From Salvelinus alpinus (Eukaryota > Chordata > Actinopteri > Salmoniformes > Salmonidae), in assembly GCF_045679555.1 (NCBI RefSeq), contig NC_092098.1, forward strand, positions 21,792,038 through 21,856,037: DNA of 64,000 nt, read 5' to 3'. A program made the translations under genes and the position numbers. Below the pieces are notes generated by a model, which saw only the letters and a program-made list of their open reading frames with translations, searched no databases and was not told the origin of the DNA. Positions 46,862 to 59,100 of this stretch are shown one piece after another. Each line of letters begins with the position of its first letter. Position 1 is the stretch's first letter.

Positions 46862-48520
46862 AGGCAATGGGTGTTAGGATTATTTACACAGTCATAATTT
46901 ACAGTCTGAGAGCAAGAGATCAGGATCATGACGTAAATGTGCATGTGCTTGTGTATTTTTTACTTCTGCCTGCCTGCCTGCCTCTGCTCCTTTCTGCCAA
47001 TCCAAGTGTCTATTTATGTCTGTGTGTGTTTCTCTGCCTTTTAAGTCATTCTCTTTGTTTGTCCATCAGTCTATCCCTCTCTCCCTGTCCGTCTGTCTGC
47101 TCCTCTACAGCTGGGCGGTCCACAGCCAACAGCCTAGCCTGTCTGTTTGTCCCAGAGGAAAGCCTCTCCCAGTGGAGGTGATGTATATTTGATGAGCGGG
47201 TGCCGCAGTCCTGCCGGAGAGAAGAGACATTTGCTGGGGGACAATGGCTGCACCCCGACCAACACCATCACCACACTCAGGTTTCTGTTTCTGACTCACA
47301 GTCACATAGACTCCCTGTCCTATTATGGGGCTTCCGCTCTGACAAGGCTGGGGTTTCACAGTTCTCTCTGTGTCTCCCTGACACGCACATGCAGGTCTGG
47401 GGTTTCAGATCCCCAATTAGAGCAATGGACGAAGCTCAGATAAGTAGATTTTTTAATAATACAGTAAGACTTCTTGTTGCACTTTTTCTTTCTGGTGCCT
47501 GGTGCTTGTTTCAATGGACACCAAATAAATGACTAGGTCATTGCTACTGTATATAACTATTGTTTCAGCATGTCATTTCTATGACAAACACCAGGTAAAC
47601 AGCAGATTGTAAGCATAACAAGAAAAAAGTTATCTCTATTTGGTTTTCCTGAGGTTGTCTCATTACTGACATGATGTGTATAGCAGCAAATGTCAGGAGG
47701 AAAGCCCCTAGCCGTAGTTCTGTAAATGGGGTCCCTAGGAGAGCCCTACCCCACCAGGGGAAGGGAAAGACAAGGGCAGGGTGGGGGAACCATGCCTAGA
47801 GTGGGGATCTATCTCCATCACCTCAGCTTTCTGGATATACGCTGTGATTGACAGGTCTTGCTCCATTGACCTGAGGTTCAACAGTAAATATTTCATCGTC
47901 CTCTCTGTGCTTCATATCCATTCTGACCTGTTTATTCTTTAATTGGGGATCCATACTGTGGTTTGAGCCACAAAGTAAATGAGCAATGATTAATTGATGT
48001 ATTAATTGCTAGGAAAGCAAGGGAAAGGTGTCAGGGAGGATTATTGTGTGTGGTCGTCCATCTATTATTGATATAAAACAGGAGCCTCTCTGAATCCACT
48101 GTTCACTGGAGTTATTTCACTGGTATGATATTGATATTTAATTTCACTTTGGATATTACAAATTACTTTTCTTCACCTTATGCCATATTTACTAAAATGC
48201 AGGGACTAAACTTACTTTTTTAATTCGAGCTTTGAATGCTCATTTGAAATTTAAAAAGCTTATTATGAGGTTATTACAGAAATTGGGACATAGAATAAAA
48301 TCCATCCTATCCATCAGAAAACACAGCAACCTGCGCAACGCGTGGTGGGCGTGTTGTCCGTATGACAACCAGCCAATACCATTGCACCTGTCAAAATCCA
48401 GACTCCAAACGCATTGCATTGGAGTGGGTGGTGGTTTTGCCCTCAAGAGGTGTGGCTACACACACATTTCCCAGTAACATTTGGAGACAATAGGGAAAGG
48501 AGGCGGCGATTACCCATCTT
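46862..48520. other. Upstream flank of POU4F gene, unique
   Basis: No repeat or gene. TTAAT-rich homeodomain-type motifs occur near 47985-48012 (ATGATTAATTGATGTATTAA). This is the likely proximal regulatory region. Confidence 0.5.
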
Positions 48521-48521
48521 T

Positions 48522-48551
48522 GGGGCGGGGCCAGGAAGACGTTATATTATA
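48522..48551 (+). promoter_or_regulatory. Candidate core promoter of the POU4F gene
   Basis: A GC box GGGGCGGGGCC (48522-48532) is followed 10 bases later by a TATA-like TATATTATA (48543-48551). Transcription would start near 48575, giving a leader of about 235 bases without any ATG before 48811. The start site is inferred. Confidence 0.55.
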
Positions 48552-48810
48552 GGTGGCTGCTAGGTATCCATACTACATACAGCCATTTACAGCCAAAAGC
48601 AGAGGAGTCTGACTGGATAGAGAGAGACCTACAGGGGAGAAGACAGGAGGTTTAAACCTGTCATCATTACCATCACTACCATCACCTCAACCAACCAACC
48701 GACCGACCATTCTATCAATTTGTTTAATCCTGAGACGATTCTAGTGACAACGGACCAACACGGAGCAAAACGAGGAAGACGGACAACGACCCTCACTAAC
48801 TTCTGCAATC

Positions 48811-50423
48811 ATGATGTCAATGAACAGCAAACAACCTTTCAGTATGCACCCCATACTGCACGAGCCCAAATACACGCCTCTGCAATCGACCTCAGAGGCC
48901 ATCCGGAGGGCATGCATGCCCACTCACTCGGTGAGTTATCGTCACATTCAAATGATCCAATTAGCAATAATGAAAAGTAGCCTTAAATGAAGGCGAGCAT
49001 GCATAGGATATGGAGAATTGGGTGAAACCGAACACTAAACGCTTATACATTATATGCCAAATAATGTGATTTGCCTGATCAGATATTTCGTATTGCTCAC
49101 ATGTCAAACTCTTCTCATTCCAAGGTGCAGAGAAATTATTTATCTTGAAAGATTCATTCTTAACGAATAATCAAATGTGACGGTTGAATATTTGGATGAT
49201 ACTAGGCTGATATAGTCTCTGAGTGATATGAAATTAACTCATCCGTTTGGATATTTGGACAATTTATTTTAAGAAATGTCTTATTGATATTGTCATTTTT
49301 ATATTTTCACAAAGGCTAAACATTTCGAACCTCGTGCGTAATGGATGCGTAATCCAAACTGTGATAATATATTTCCCATCATTCCCATCTTAAAAACGTT
49401 ATCCATAGGTATCCTAAACTATTTGAATGGTGCCTGTATGGGGAGCGTTATTAACCGTCCCCCTCTCTGCCTCCTCTGTTCCTCTCCATCTCACAGCTGC
49501 AGAGCAACATCTTCGCCGGCTTCGATGAGACTTTACTGCAGAGGGCGGAAGCGCTGGCGGCGGTGGATATCGCAAAGAGCCACCCTTATAAACCAGACGC
49601 AACCTACCACACCATGACCACGATGACCAGCATGGCCTGCACCCCCACCTCATCCTCGGCCCACCTCCACCACCCGTCCGTGCTCACCTCGCACCATCAC
49701 CACCATCACCCCCATCACCAGGGCTCTCAGGGCCTGGATGGTGACCTGCTGGATCACCTGACCCCCGGCATGTCTGTCTCCCTGGGAGGGATGCCCGGCT
49801 CCGACGTCTGCTCCACTGCCTCCCATCCACACTCTCACATGTCCGCCATAAACCACATGCAGCAGCACCACCACCACCAACAGGCAATGAACATGCACCC
49901 CCACAGCATGGGCTCGCACACCTCGCTGGGCGGCGGCGTGGACTCAGAGCCAGACCCCCGGGAGCTGGAGTCCTTCGCAGAGCGGTTCAAGCAGAGGCGG
50001 ATCAAGCTGGGGGTGACGCAGGCGGACGTGGGCTCGGCCCTGGCGAACCTTAAAATCCCCGGGGTCGGTTGCCTCAGTCAGAGCACGATTTGCCGGTTCG
50101 AGTCCCTCACCTTGTCTCATAACAACATGGTGGCCCTGAAACCCATCCTGGAAGCGTGGCTGGAGGAGGCGGAGAGGGCGCAGCGGGAGAAAATGACCAA
50201 GCCAGAGATTTTCAACGGAGGAGACAAGAAGAGAAAACGCACCTCCATCGCTGCTCCCGAGAAGCGCTCCTTGGAGGCATATTTCGCCGTGCAGCCGAGG
50301 CCCTCGTCTGAGAAGATTGCAGCAATAGCCGAGAAACTGGACCTGAAAAAGAACGTGGTCAGGGTGTGGTTTTGCAATCAGAGGCAAAAGCAGAAAAGGA
50401 TGAAGTTTTCTGCGACACACTAG
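48811..50423 (+). CDS. pou4f1: POU class 4 (Brn3) transcription factor, POU4F1-like; exons 48811-48930 and 49497-50423
   Basis: A nuclear DNA-binding regulator of sensory and other neurons. Two exons joined by an intron (48931-49496; donor TCG|GTGAGT, acceptor TCACAG|CTG, phase 0) give 348 residues. The start ATG is the first in the leader, and MMSMNSKQPF is the class-IV N-terminus. Residues 28-65 (SEAIRRACM to AVDI) form the POU-IV box. Histidine runs are at 106-114 and 164-167. The POU-specific domain is about 193-267 (DPRELESFAERF onward). The homeodomain is about 284-343, with recognition helix NVVRVWFCNQRQKQKR (326-341). It ends MKFSATH; the Phe and the EAERAQREKM segment favour POU4F1 over POU4F2/4F3 (which end MKYSA...). 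The long Gly/Ala loops of mammalian POU4F1 are missing. Residue 232 is Cys (TGC, 50070-50072) where known vertebrate members have Ser. A second salmonid ohnolog or a fish-specific paralog cannot be excluded. Confidence 0.95.
48931..49496 (+). other. Intron of the POU4F gene
   Basis: GT-AG intron of 566 bp, AT-rich with a pyrimidine tract before the acceptor (TCTCCATCTCACAG). The position between the first 40 residues and the box LQSNIFAGFDE is the usual class-IV intron site. Confidence 0.93.
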
Positions 50424-51650
50424 GAAAATACAGAGCAAAACTTTCCTTGAATAGACAAATCCGAAGCAAATAGGCAAACGGCCAAGGTCCATCGAGGCTA
50501 GCAGACAAGATGTGTTTCGTTCCTTTGAATTGGGATAAAGACTTGAAAACCAACATCCACCGGGGCAAAACGTATACCTTTTGAAATTGAAAACTGAACA
50601 TCGATGAATACAATACAGTGAAATAGGAGATCGACATCATTAAACTCCATGGAGGCGGAAAAGAGAAAACCCACCTCTTAACTCATGGCAATTATTGTAC
50701 AAAAATGGAAATCGAATAATAAGTGTTATTATTCTCTTGAGTCAGAATAACTATTTTATATTTATCATTGTACATATTTGTGAATAGGCTACATTTCACC
50801 TGTGTGTGAAGAGCGCATCGAATTCGTTCTTTTTTCAAAAATCGAATTGTTGTTTGCAGAAGATAACTGATGCTTAGGGCGTAATGTTGTCATCATTGTA
50901 TGTGTCTCAGAGACGGTTGGCTCTCCGTAACACGGGGGTATAGTTGTAATCATTCATTGCATGGTTTACTTGTAGGGCGTTAGCTGTGAGTTAATAGCTC
51001 TAAAAACCCATCTGAATGCATTGCAATAAGAGAGCATACACACGGGCAATCGCACGTACACGCGGGCATACACAGTATAGTCTACTATCTGTCTACCTCA
51101 TTACGCTAGTGTTGGCACATTCATGGTCATTTTGGACTGTAGGAGTATAAAACACAAAAAACTAATCGTTTCTTCGTTTTTTTGTTTTATCCACCAAGTT
51201 ATGGTTGAATTAGATGACTCACAGAAAGTAAACATGGTGTATGTCTGTACTAATTTCACTGCAATGATGCTTTGACAATCAAATTATTTTGAATAATTAC
51301 TTTGTAAAACGTCCATTTTATGTCCTCACATGAAAACGAAAATATTTTTGTTCTTTTTAAAATTATTATTATTAATAATAATATTAATATTGGTCAATTA
51401 ATGGAAATATTGGTTATGTTGTATTCCCAGAGTTCAGTGCACTTTGTAGATATTCTAAACATGAGGAATTGTTGACTTATTTATATTTTTTACCGTTTTA
51501 CTTAGTTTGGTTTATTATTATTTACCTATTTATTTATTTTAACTTAACTTATTTAAAATACAACGTATATTTCATTTGTGAAGGTGTGCTTAAATGTGTC
51601 TGTGTAAGCAACAGAAACTAAAATAAACCATGCACGTTTTACCTCATCTT
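50424..51650 (+). other. Probable 3' UTR of the POU4F gene
   Basis: AT-rich tail without frames. It holds several ATTTA and TTTATTT motifs (51480-51560), suggestive of AU-rich control, and an AATAAA at 51622-51627 as probable polyadenylation signal. The end is inferred. Confidence 0.65.
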
Positions 51651-54042
51651 CTCCTATCAGTTTTTTTGAAGTAAATATATCAACAGTCTCAATTCGATGT
51701 CTGTTCGTCTGTTAGAGCATCTGGTTCATTGAAATGGGAGAACACACTCGGGGTGGGAGGTTGACGGATCAGTTGTGGAACCATTTTAAGCTATTTCTGA
51801 GTAGGCTATGGACAGGACTTTATGAAAGCTACGTCAATGATCAAATCAAATGATCATATGAATGATTCAATTCGATGTTGATCAATGTTTACTTTCTTGT
51901 GCTCCTTTTTGAATTCACAATCAGTTTTTTTATTGATCGGATTGAATAAGAAATAACACTTAGTTAGAATAAGGAATCATTGGGAGGGCATATATTAGTC
52001 TAGGCTAGTCCATGTGTTATTATGACGTTACACTTTTCCCTAGTACCTATCGAAAATACCACATCAAACATTAAGAAGAAAACCATTTATTCCTCGGACG
52101 TCAAAATAACTTTGAATTAGACCAAGTCTCGTCATAAACTGGGGCCTTCAAGGGTTTAGGTAATGAACGTAAGGACATCAGACCAAATACACTTTGCTTT
52201 CAATTATTTAAAGTTAAACTGAGGATGGCACCATAAAATGTTTAATAGTTTATTTATTCGTTGATGCAGTAAGATTTAGGCCAATAAGACTGGACTATCA
52301 CTTTGAAGCAAACAACATTTAGAGGAATGTTCAGAATGTAAAGTTTACTATAACCGTTGGAGTAAATGCATTGTTAATCAATCAATTATGAATATCAGCT
52401 TCTAATTTATTTTGACATGTCCTTTCCACATGTGTGCATAATCATTGAGTCCCAGCTAGTTCATCCCGACCCTGCAGTCCGCGTGGAGCCTCTGCAGTCA
52501 GATGCGAAAGAGGAGAGACATGACAGACGTTGACTGACAGTTTATCAGTCCAGAAAATGTCAGGGGTTCCAGGGCTCTCCCTCGTGTTCAGCAGGTGGTT
52601 TCATGCCTGTAAAACTCGTTATTAATGAATAATAAATACCAGCTGTTATGATACTATTGATTTTTGTATGTTTGTTAAGAAGGAGATCTCCTCGCGCAGA
52701 AGGAAATGGTAGTGTTGTCCAACACGCGCCCGGGTCCTCTCCCCTCGGAGCAATTCAATACAATCATTCTGTTAGCAGACGGAACTTTTTGATGTGACAC
52801 ATCAGGAGGGTTGCCACTAAGGACGAAATAGACTGGGGTGAATGAGGAAATGTTACAATAGAAATAATGACACAAAAAAAAACAAAAAAAACAATAGCAG
52901 CATAATATCAGTAACAGCAGCTACACTTAAACAATACAATCAAAATAGCTTGTTGCAAAAGATATAGGCCTATGGAGCCACCCCAGATGTGTCCCCTAGG
53001 GGGCTTTGCAGCCCCTACATCTCAAAAATATTAATTAATATTTCTCTTACAGTCAATTGAGTTAATAGCCCATAGCATTCCAAAGTTCGAGCTGAAAGTC
53101 TGGCACCAGCGCTACTATCGCCAATATTACCCATATTGCTGCCATTTTAGGTTACTCAGATTAGCTCAATCGCCAATTTCTCAGCCTCTGAGTGTCACAG
53201 GAACACAACATTTTGAATGAATAACAAAAAAATCATGACAACTTGCTATGAAAAACATTGATCAAAATAACTTTAAAAACATGAAAACAGAAACGTCTAT
53301 CAAATTTGACTAAATGCATGTGTAAATTGTTTGTAATATCTGCTTATTTTGGGGAATTTGAATAATTTACTTGTGCGTTACAGAAGGTTATTTCAATAAA
53401 AAGTGTTAGACAGTATCTTTACAATCATTAGCAATTTGGGGTAAAAAAAAATACACCACGTGGGCGCTTTTAAGCAAAACATATGTTGGCGCTTTTAAGG
53501 GTTATTTAAACTATTACTGGACTCCAAAGTTCTGGTATATAACAGGCTTTAAATGCAGACTTTTAATTCTGAATATTGCATTCAGGACAGAAACTCCTCA
53601 CCCATAGCCTATAATGAATGTGCTTTCTCAATATTGACAAATATTTTGCCCTACTATGGAAAGGCATGTGCCGGTATGTTGGCCTAACAAAGAATGTAGT
53701 ACATCACTGCGTCAATTACTTATTTATAATTGAACCGTACTCCAATTGATGCGTATAAATGATATATAAATAACAATTTATAATCAAGGTTAGCTGTGTA
53801 TCGAGTTTAACTGTTGGAGTTGGCTCTGGAACAGCAAGTATAAGATATAAATGGAAGAATCATGAATAATAACTTTATCAAGCTATCTGGTCGGCAGTCA
53901 TGCAGTTCAGGATGTAGCCTACAAAATGCTTAAAAAGATTATTAAAAATACAATCATTTTTAGATCACTAAACTCTGGCGCCCCCGAGTCACTGTTCTAA
54001 AGTCATAGTGCATGCTTGTTTCAGGGGTGACCTGGCTGCTCT
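51651..54042. other. Downstream AT-rich unique DNA
   Basis: No gene, array or clear element. The small frame at 52675-52875 shows no domain. It may contain regulatory elements for the POU4F gene, but nothing specific can be named. Confidence 0.45.
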
Positions 54043-54464
54043 TTAAAGGGAAATCACACCCCTTTTCAAACTCATATTCATTATCTCCAGCACAATACCA
54101 GTGTCTACATATGTGAAAAAGGCACATTTCGAGGTTTTGTGGAAACACATATAAAGTTCAAAAGTTATACCCCATGACATCATCAAAAGTTAAACAGTGA
54201 TTTTCAAAAGCTATAAGATTCATGGTGACATGGGGAACAAGAAAATACCCTCCCTCTGGCTACAAACTCATTGCAGGTTTTGAAAATCACTGTTAAAACA
54301 ACAACGTTTAATCCTACCCTGTGATGTCACAGAAAAGCATTTTTTATGACCTTTCTTCTTATCTTTTTAATCACAAATCATAGAAATGCGCTGTTTTCAC
54401 ATAGACACTGGTTTAGTGCTGGATATAGAATATGAGGTTGAAAAGTAGCGGAATTACCCTATAA
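54043..54464. mobile_element. MITE with long (about 75 bp) inverted ends
   Basis: The left arm begins TTAAAGGGAAATCACACCCC and the complement of the right arm begins TTATAGGGTAATTCCGCTAC. Inside, CCAGCACAATACCAGTGTCT pairs with CCAGCACTAAACCAGTGTCT from the right arm. No coding capacity. A TTAA/TTAT edge suggests a piggyBac-like origin, uncertain. Confidence 0.75.
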
Positions 54465-56405
54465 GTACACTATTAAAATAGCCCACATAGGTTACTGTTT
54501 GTTTTTCATTTGTCCTATAGACCTGGGTAATTGTAGGCAGCCTATAGTAATGCTCGCTATGTAGCCTATGATGTTATTTGCATATTCCGAGCCCTATAGT
54601 CCAAACCTGCACTGAGAACCCCGTTGATTCTATCCGAGGCCTAATTTGTCTCTGCCGAGTGGAGCAGATAGTCCTGGATGAGTGAATCCCAGGACAGTCC
54701 TCGTTAATTGTGTGACTTAAATAATTAACACGTGGAAGGCCTTATTGTCTCGTTTGTGTTTTCCTGTACAATCCAAAACAAGAGCATTGCTACGCAAATC
54801 AGATTCCTTCCTCTCAAACCCGCAGAGGCTGATGTGAACACACTCGGATAACTTTTGTCAGCCAATGTTGGTAAAGGGCACGCACACAACAACACACAGT
54901 TTCAAGCACATAGCTTCATCACCAATACACTGTATATGTTTATTTTTATTTTGTATGATTAGGCCTAAAATACAGAATTGCTGAAATTGGTATGTTTGGA
55001 TGCTAGATTCAATTATAAGGCTAACATTTGTTTGGCCAAGACCATTATATTACAAACATGATGCAATCAACTGCCGCTGCTGCACCTTCACATCCCACAC
55101 TGATCGAATAATGGCTGCCAATCCTCAATGTGATGATTTGTTCATAGGGGAATTCAGGCTATACGGCTACACTCAGCTTAATACACCTGCCAGTCTACAT
55201 CTTCAGATTAGCATGGCCTTTAAAAAGCATGTACATTATTTACTAACCATTCAAAGAAAATAACATAAGCCTATGATAGATGTCAAATATGCGGAGTGAA
55301 AAACGACACACTCTTGCGAGTGTATTTTGTAACAATGCATTATAAGGGATAAGACTGCGCAAACATATAAGCATATAATTCTACACTTTAGGATTCATCC
55401 CCCTGGTTCCTCTCTGACTAGTGTTTCCCATGAAGCGGAAAGCACATTTTCATAAATAGACCTTGGCCAAGCGCTGCGTATGAAATTTTAATGAAGCCCG
55501 AGTCTTGAGTGCAGCGCCAGGGCCTTGGAGATTCGTTGCTCTGTTACATACTATGGCTTTCTCCTCCCTCGCAAACGCACACAGCAGCCACTGCTGCAGC
55601 GCGAGGCCGGCTGCACTATTGACAGCCTGGTTAGGGGAGGGGGCTGATTTTCGGTATTTTCTTCGAGTGTCTTTCTTAAGGGGCAGCCGGTCACACACAC
55701 ACACACGCGCGCGCGTCATTGGAAGTGTTCAATCCCAGCGATGCAATATTTATCAGCGACGTTAATATATAAACCCCGCGTTCATCAGCTCGTTTGAGGG
55801 CTTAGGCCTACATTTAGGCAGGCAAAAACACACTAAACGAGAATAATATGGAAACCTGCACCATTGCTGCGAAGCCACGAGAACATGGGTGTTTTGCCTG
55901 TTGCGAGGGCAAGAAAGGAGGCGCATAGGCCTGGCTCCACTATAACGCGCTGATAAAATGCTTTGCAGGAATGGAGGTGAGACTAAGTGGAGATGAAATT
56001 GATGTTGACAATATGAACAATCGAATATCTTTGTAGCGTTTGTTGCCTCTGGTTCGAATAAGAGGGCATAAAATAAATAACAAATAGGGCCTATGAATAA
56101 TTTGATCTCTCCCGAGCATGTCAAGACACGCAATATGCTGAAAATATGCATATTCGACAGCAATTAAAACATGGCGTCATAATAGGAAACATTGTATAGC
56201 AAATCAAGCCTAATTAACGTCAGGGGCGGGCCAGGCGGCTGATCAAACGCGGGAGTTATGAGTTTTAATGGGCTCAGAACATCCCAAATAATGTTGAGGG
56301 AAACCTTATATGCGTCTCATTCTGAAAGAACAATGTCTTTATTGTAAATCAACAGATCTCAGGGAAATGAGGCCGTATTCCACTAGGTCTAAAACTGTAA
56401 ACTGA
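54465..56405. other. Unique DNA with a GC-rich promoter-like patch
   Basis: Mostly AT-rich unique DNA. The part from about 55440 to 55960 is richer in CG dinucleotides and has GTTAATATATAAACCCCGCG (TATA-like, near 55760-55780), followed by sequence with splice-donor-like and CG-rich segments. No frame with a known domain. Short frames at 55450-55765 on both strands are unconvincing. Confidence 0.4.
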
Positions 56406-56411
56406 GTAAAC

Positions 56412-56575
56412 ATTTACATATTTTAGTAGACGCTCTTATCCAGAGTGACTTACAGGAGGAAGTAGGGTTAAGTACCTTTATCATGGGCACATAGAGAGAT
56501 TTTTCACCTAGTCGGCTCGGGGATTCGAAACAGCGACCTTTCGGTTATTGGGCCGCTAGGATATACTTGCCGACA
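56412..56575 (-). mobile_element. V-SINE-like element, minus strand
   Basis: The complement of GACGCTCTTATCCAGAGTGA (about 56430-56450) is the fish SINE core. On the minus strand the tRNA-like part reads CCGAAAGGTCGCTGTTTCGA before AATCCC (B-box-like), near 56518-56545. Confidence 0.75.
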
Positions 56576-57837
<1,262 letters not shown>

Positions 57838-57987
57838 ATAAATATTTTTTGAATTTTTATATAATATATAATAGAATAGAGTATATTATATCCTTATTCC
57901 TCAAGGCCAGTCACCATTAAAAAAACTTGCACGCTCTTCATGTCACTTAACATACAAATAAAGTCAATACATCATGGAGGTTGGATG

Positions 57988-58178
57988 GCAGGTAGCCTAG
58001 TGGTTAGCGCGTTATGCCTGTAACCGAAAGGTTGCTGCATCGAATCCCTGGGCTGACAAGGTAATAAAATCTGTCGCTCTGCCCCCTGAACAAGGCATTT
58101 AAGGCACGGTTCCCCGGTAAACCGTCTTTGGAAATAATAATTTGTTCATAACTGACTTGCCTAGTTGAAAACAGGCGC
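57988..58178 (+). mobile_element. tRNA-derived SINE, salmonid HpaI type, diverged
   Basis: Contains GGTAGCCTAGTGGTTAGCGC, GTAACCGAAAGGTTGCTGCA, a B-box-like CATCGAATCCC, CCCTGAACAAGGCATTTAA and a tail CTTGCCTAGTTGAA. It differs more from the family form than the copy at 15.5 kb. Confidence 0.9.
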
Positions 58179-58682
58179 AACTTTAAGTTTGTTCCACCTG
58201 AGTCAGAGACCACTATCGTGGGAAAAGAGCAGGAATTGGCATTTGTAGCTTTTCCAAGCAATGTCCTCCAATGGTGCGACTGCTGTCGGCATCCAAAGAT
58301 TATCCAACTTGAAAAAACGCTTGGATGACAGCAGTGGCGTAGTCTATGGCGATAAGGATATAATTTATTATTGATCTCTACATAACGCATTGATGTGAAT
58401 CACACTGCTGCTCTCTAATTTAGCTTTTTTGTGCCTTACGGATTGTGGATGGCTGTTCACAAATCTAAATGTATTTAAAAGTTTAAGCTGCCTAAAGACC
58501 TCCATTGTTTTTGAAAGCAGTGGACAGTTAGAGAAAAATGCGCTCGTGCAACAGCTGCATAGTGTGGATCCCAGCCTATGGAATGAAAGTAGGGCTTTTA
58601 TTACTCAATTTAATGCTGATAAAAACAAATACATCCATAGACCTAATGGACACATGCTCAAACTCACACACGTTGATAGACT

Positions 58683-58935
58683 TAAAGGGGCAATCTGTAG
58701 TTGCTACATCCATTTATGGACTTATAAATTACATATATTAATGTAAAGATATAATTTCATCTTATTATTTATTAGTAAAACATTTTTTTTGATTGCGATG
58801 GATTAGAAGAAGACTACATAACCAACCCATAAAGTACAATTTAACGTCCATGTATGGCCAGCTATGTAAACTTTATAACATTGATTATCCTGCAATAGAT
58901 GTCGTTCAATTGGTAACATACCTTTTTGTTTTCTT
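58683..58935 (+). repeat. Possible piggyBac-like MITE end
   Basis: Starts TTAAAGGGGCAATCTGTAGT, similar in plan to the ends at 5279 and 54043. A matching right end was not found, so extent is a guess. Confidence 0.4.
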
Positions 58936-59100
58936 CTAATGCGTCTTCAGAGAAAAGTAATCTAAAAGTAACTGAATGTAATCAGATTACGTTAATGAGT
59001 TTGGGTTATCCAAAAGATACGTTCCTGATTTCAATTTTGGACAGGTAACTAGTAACTGTAATGGATTACATTTAGAAAGTAAGCTACCCAACCCTGCCTA
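58935..59100. repeat. Fish interspersed repeat, hAT-like MITE fragment
   Basis: AGTAATCTAAAAGTAACTGA on the left and TAACTAGTAACTGTAATGGA towards the right form an imperfect fold-back; it ends CTACCCAACCCTG. Confidence 0.6.

Noticed and set aside
47105-47532. Overlapping frames upstream of the POU4F gene
   Set aside because: Frames on both strands overlap and show no recognisable domain or splice pattern.
48720-48980. Alternative 86-codon frame over exon 1 of the POU4F gene
   Set aside because: No ATG at its start; it is a shifted shadow of the real exon, which matches class-IV POU proteins.
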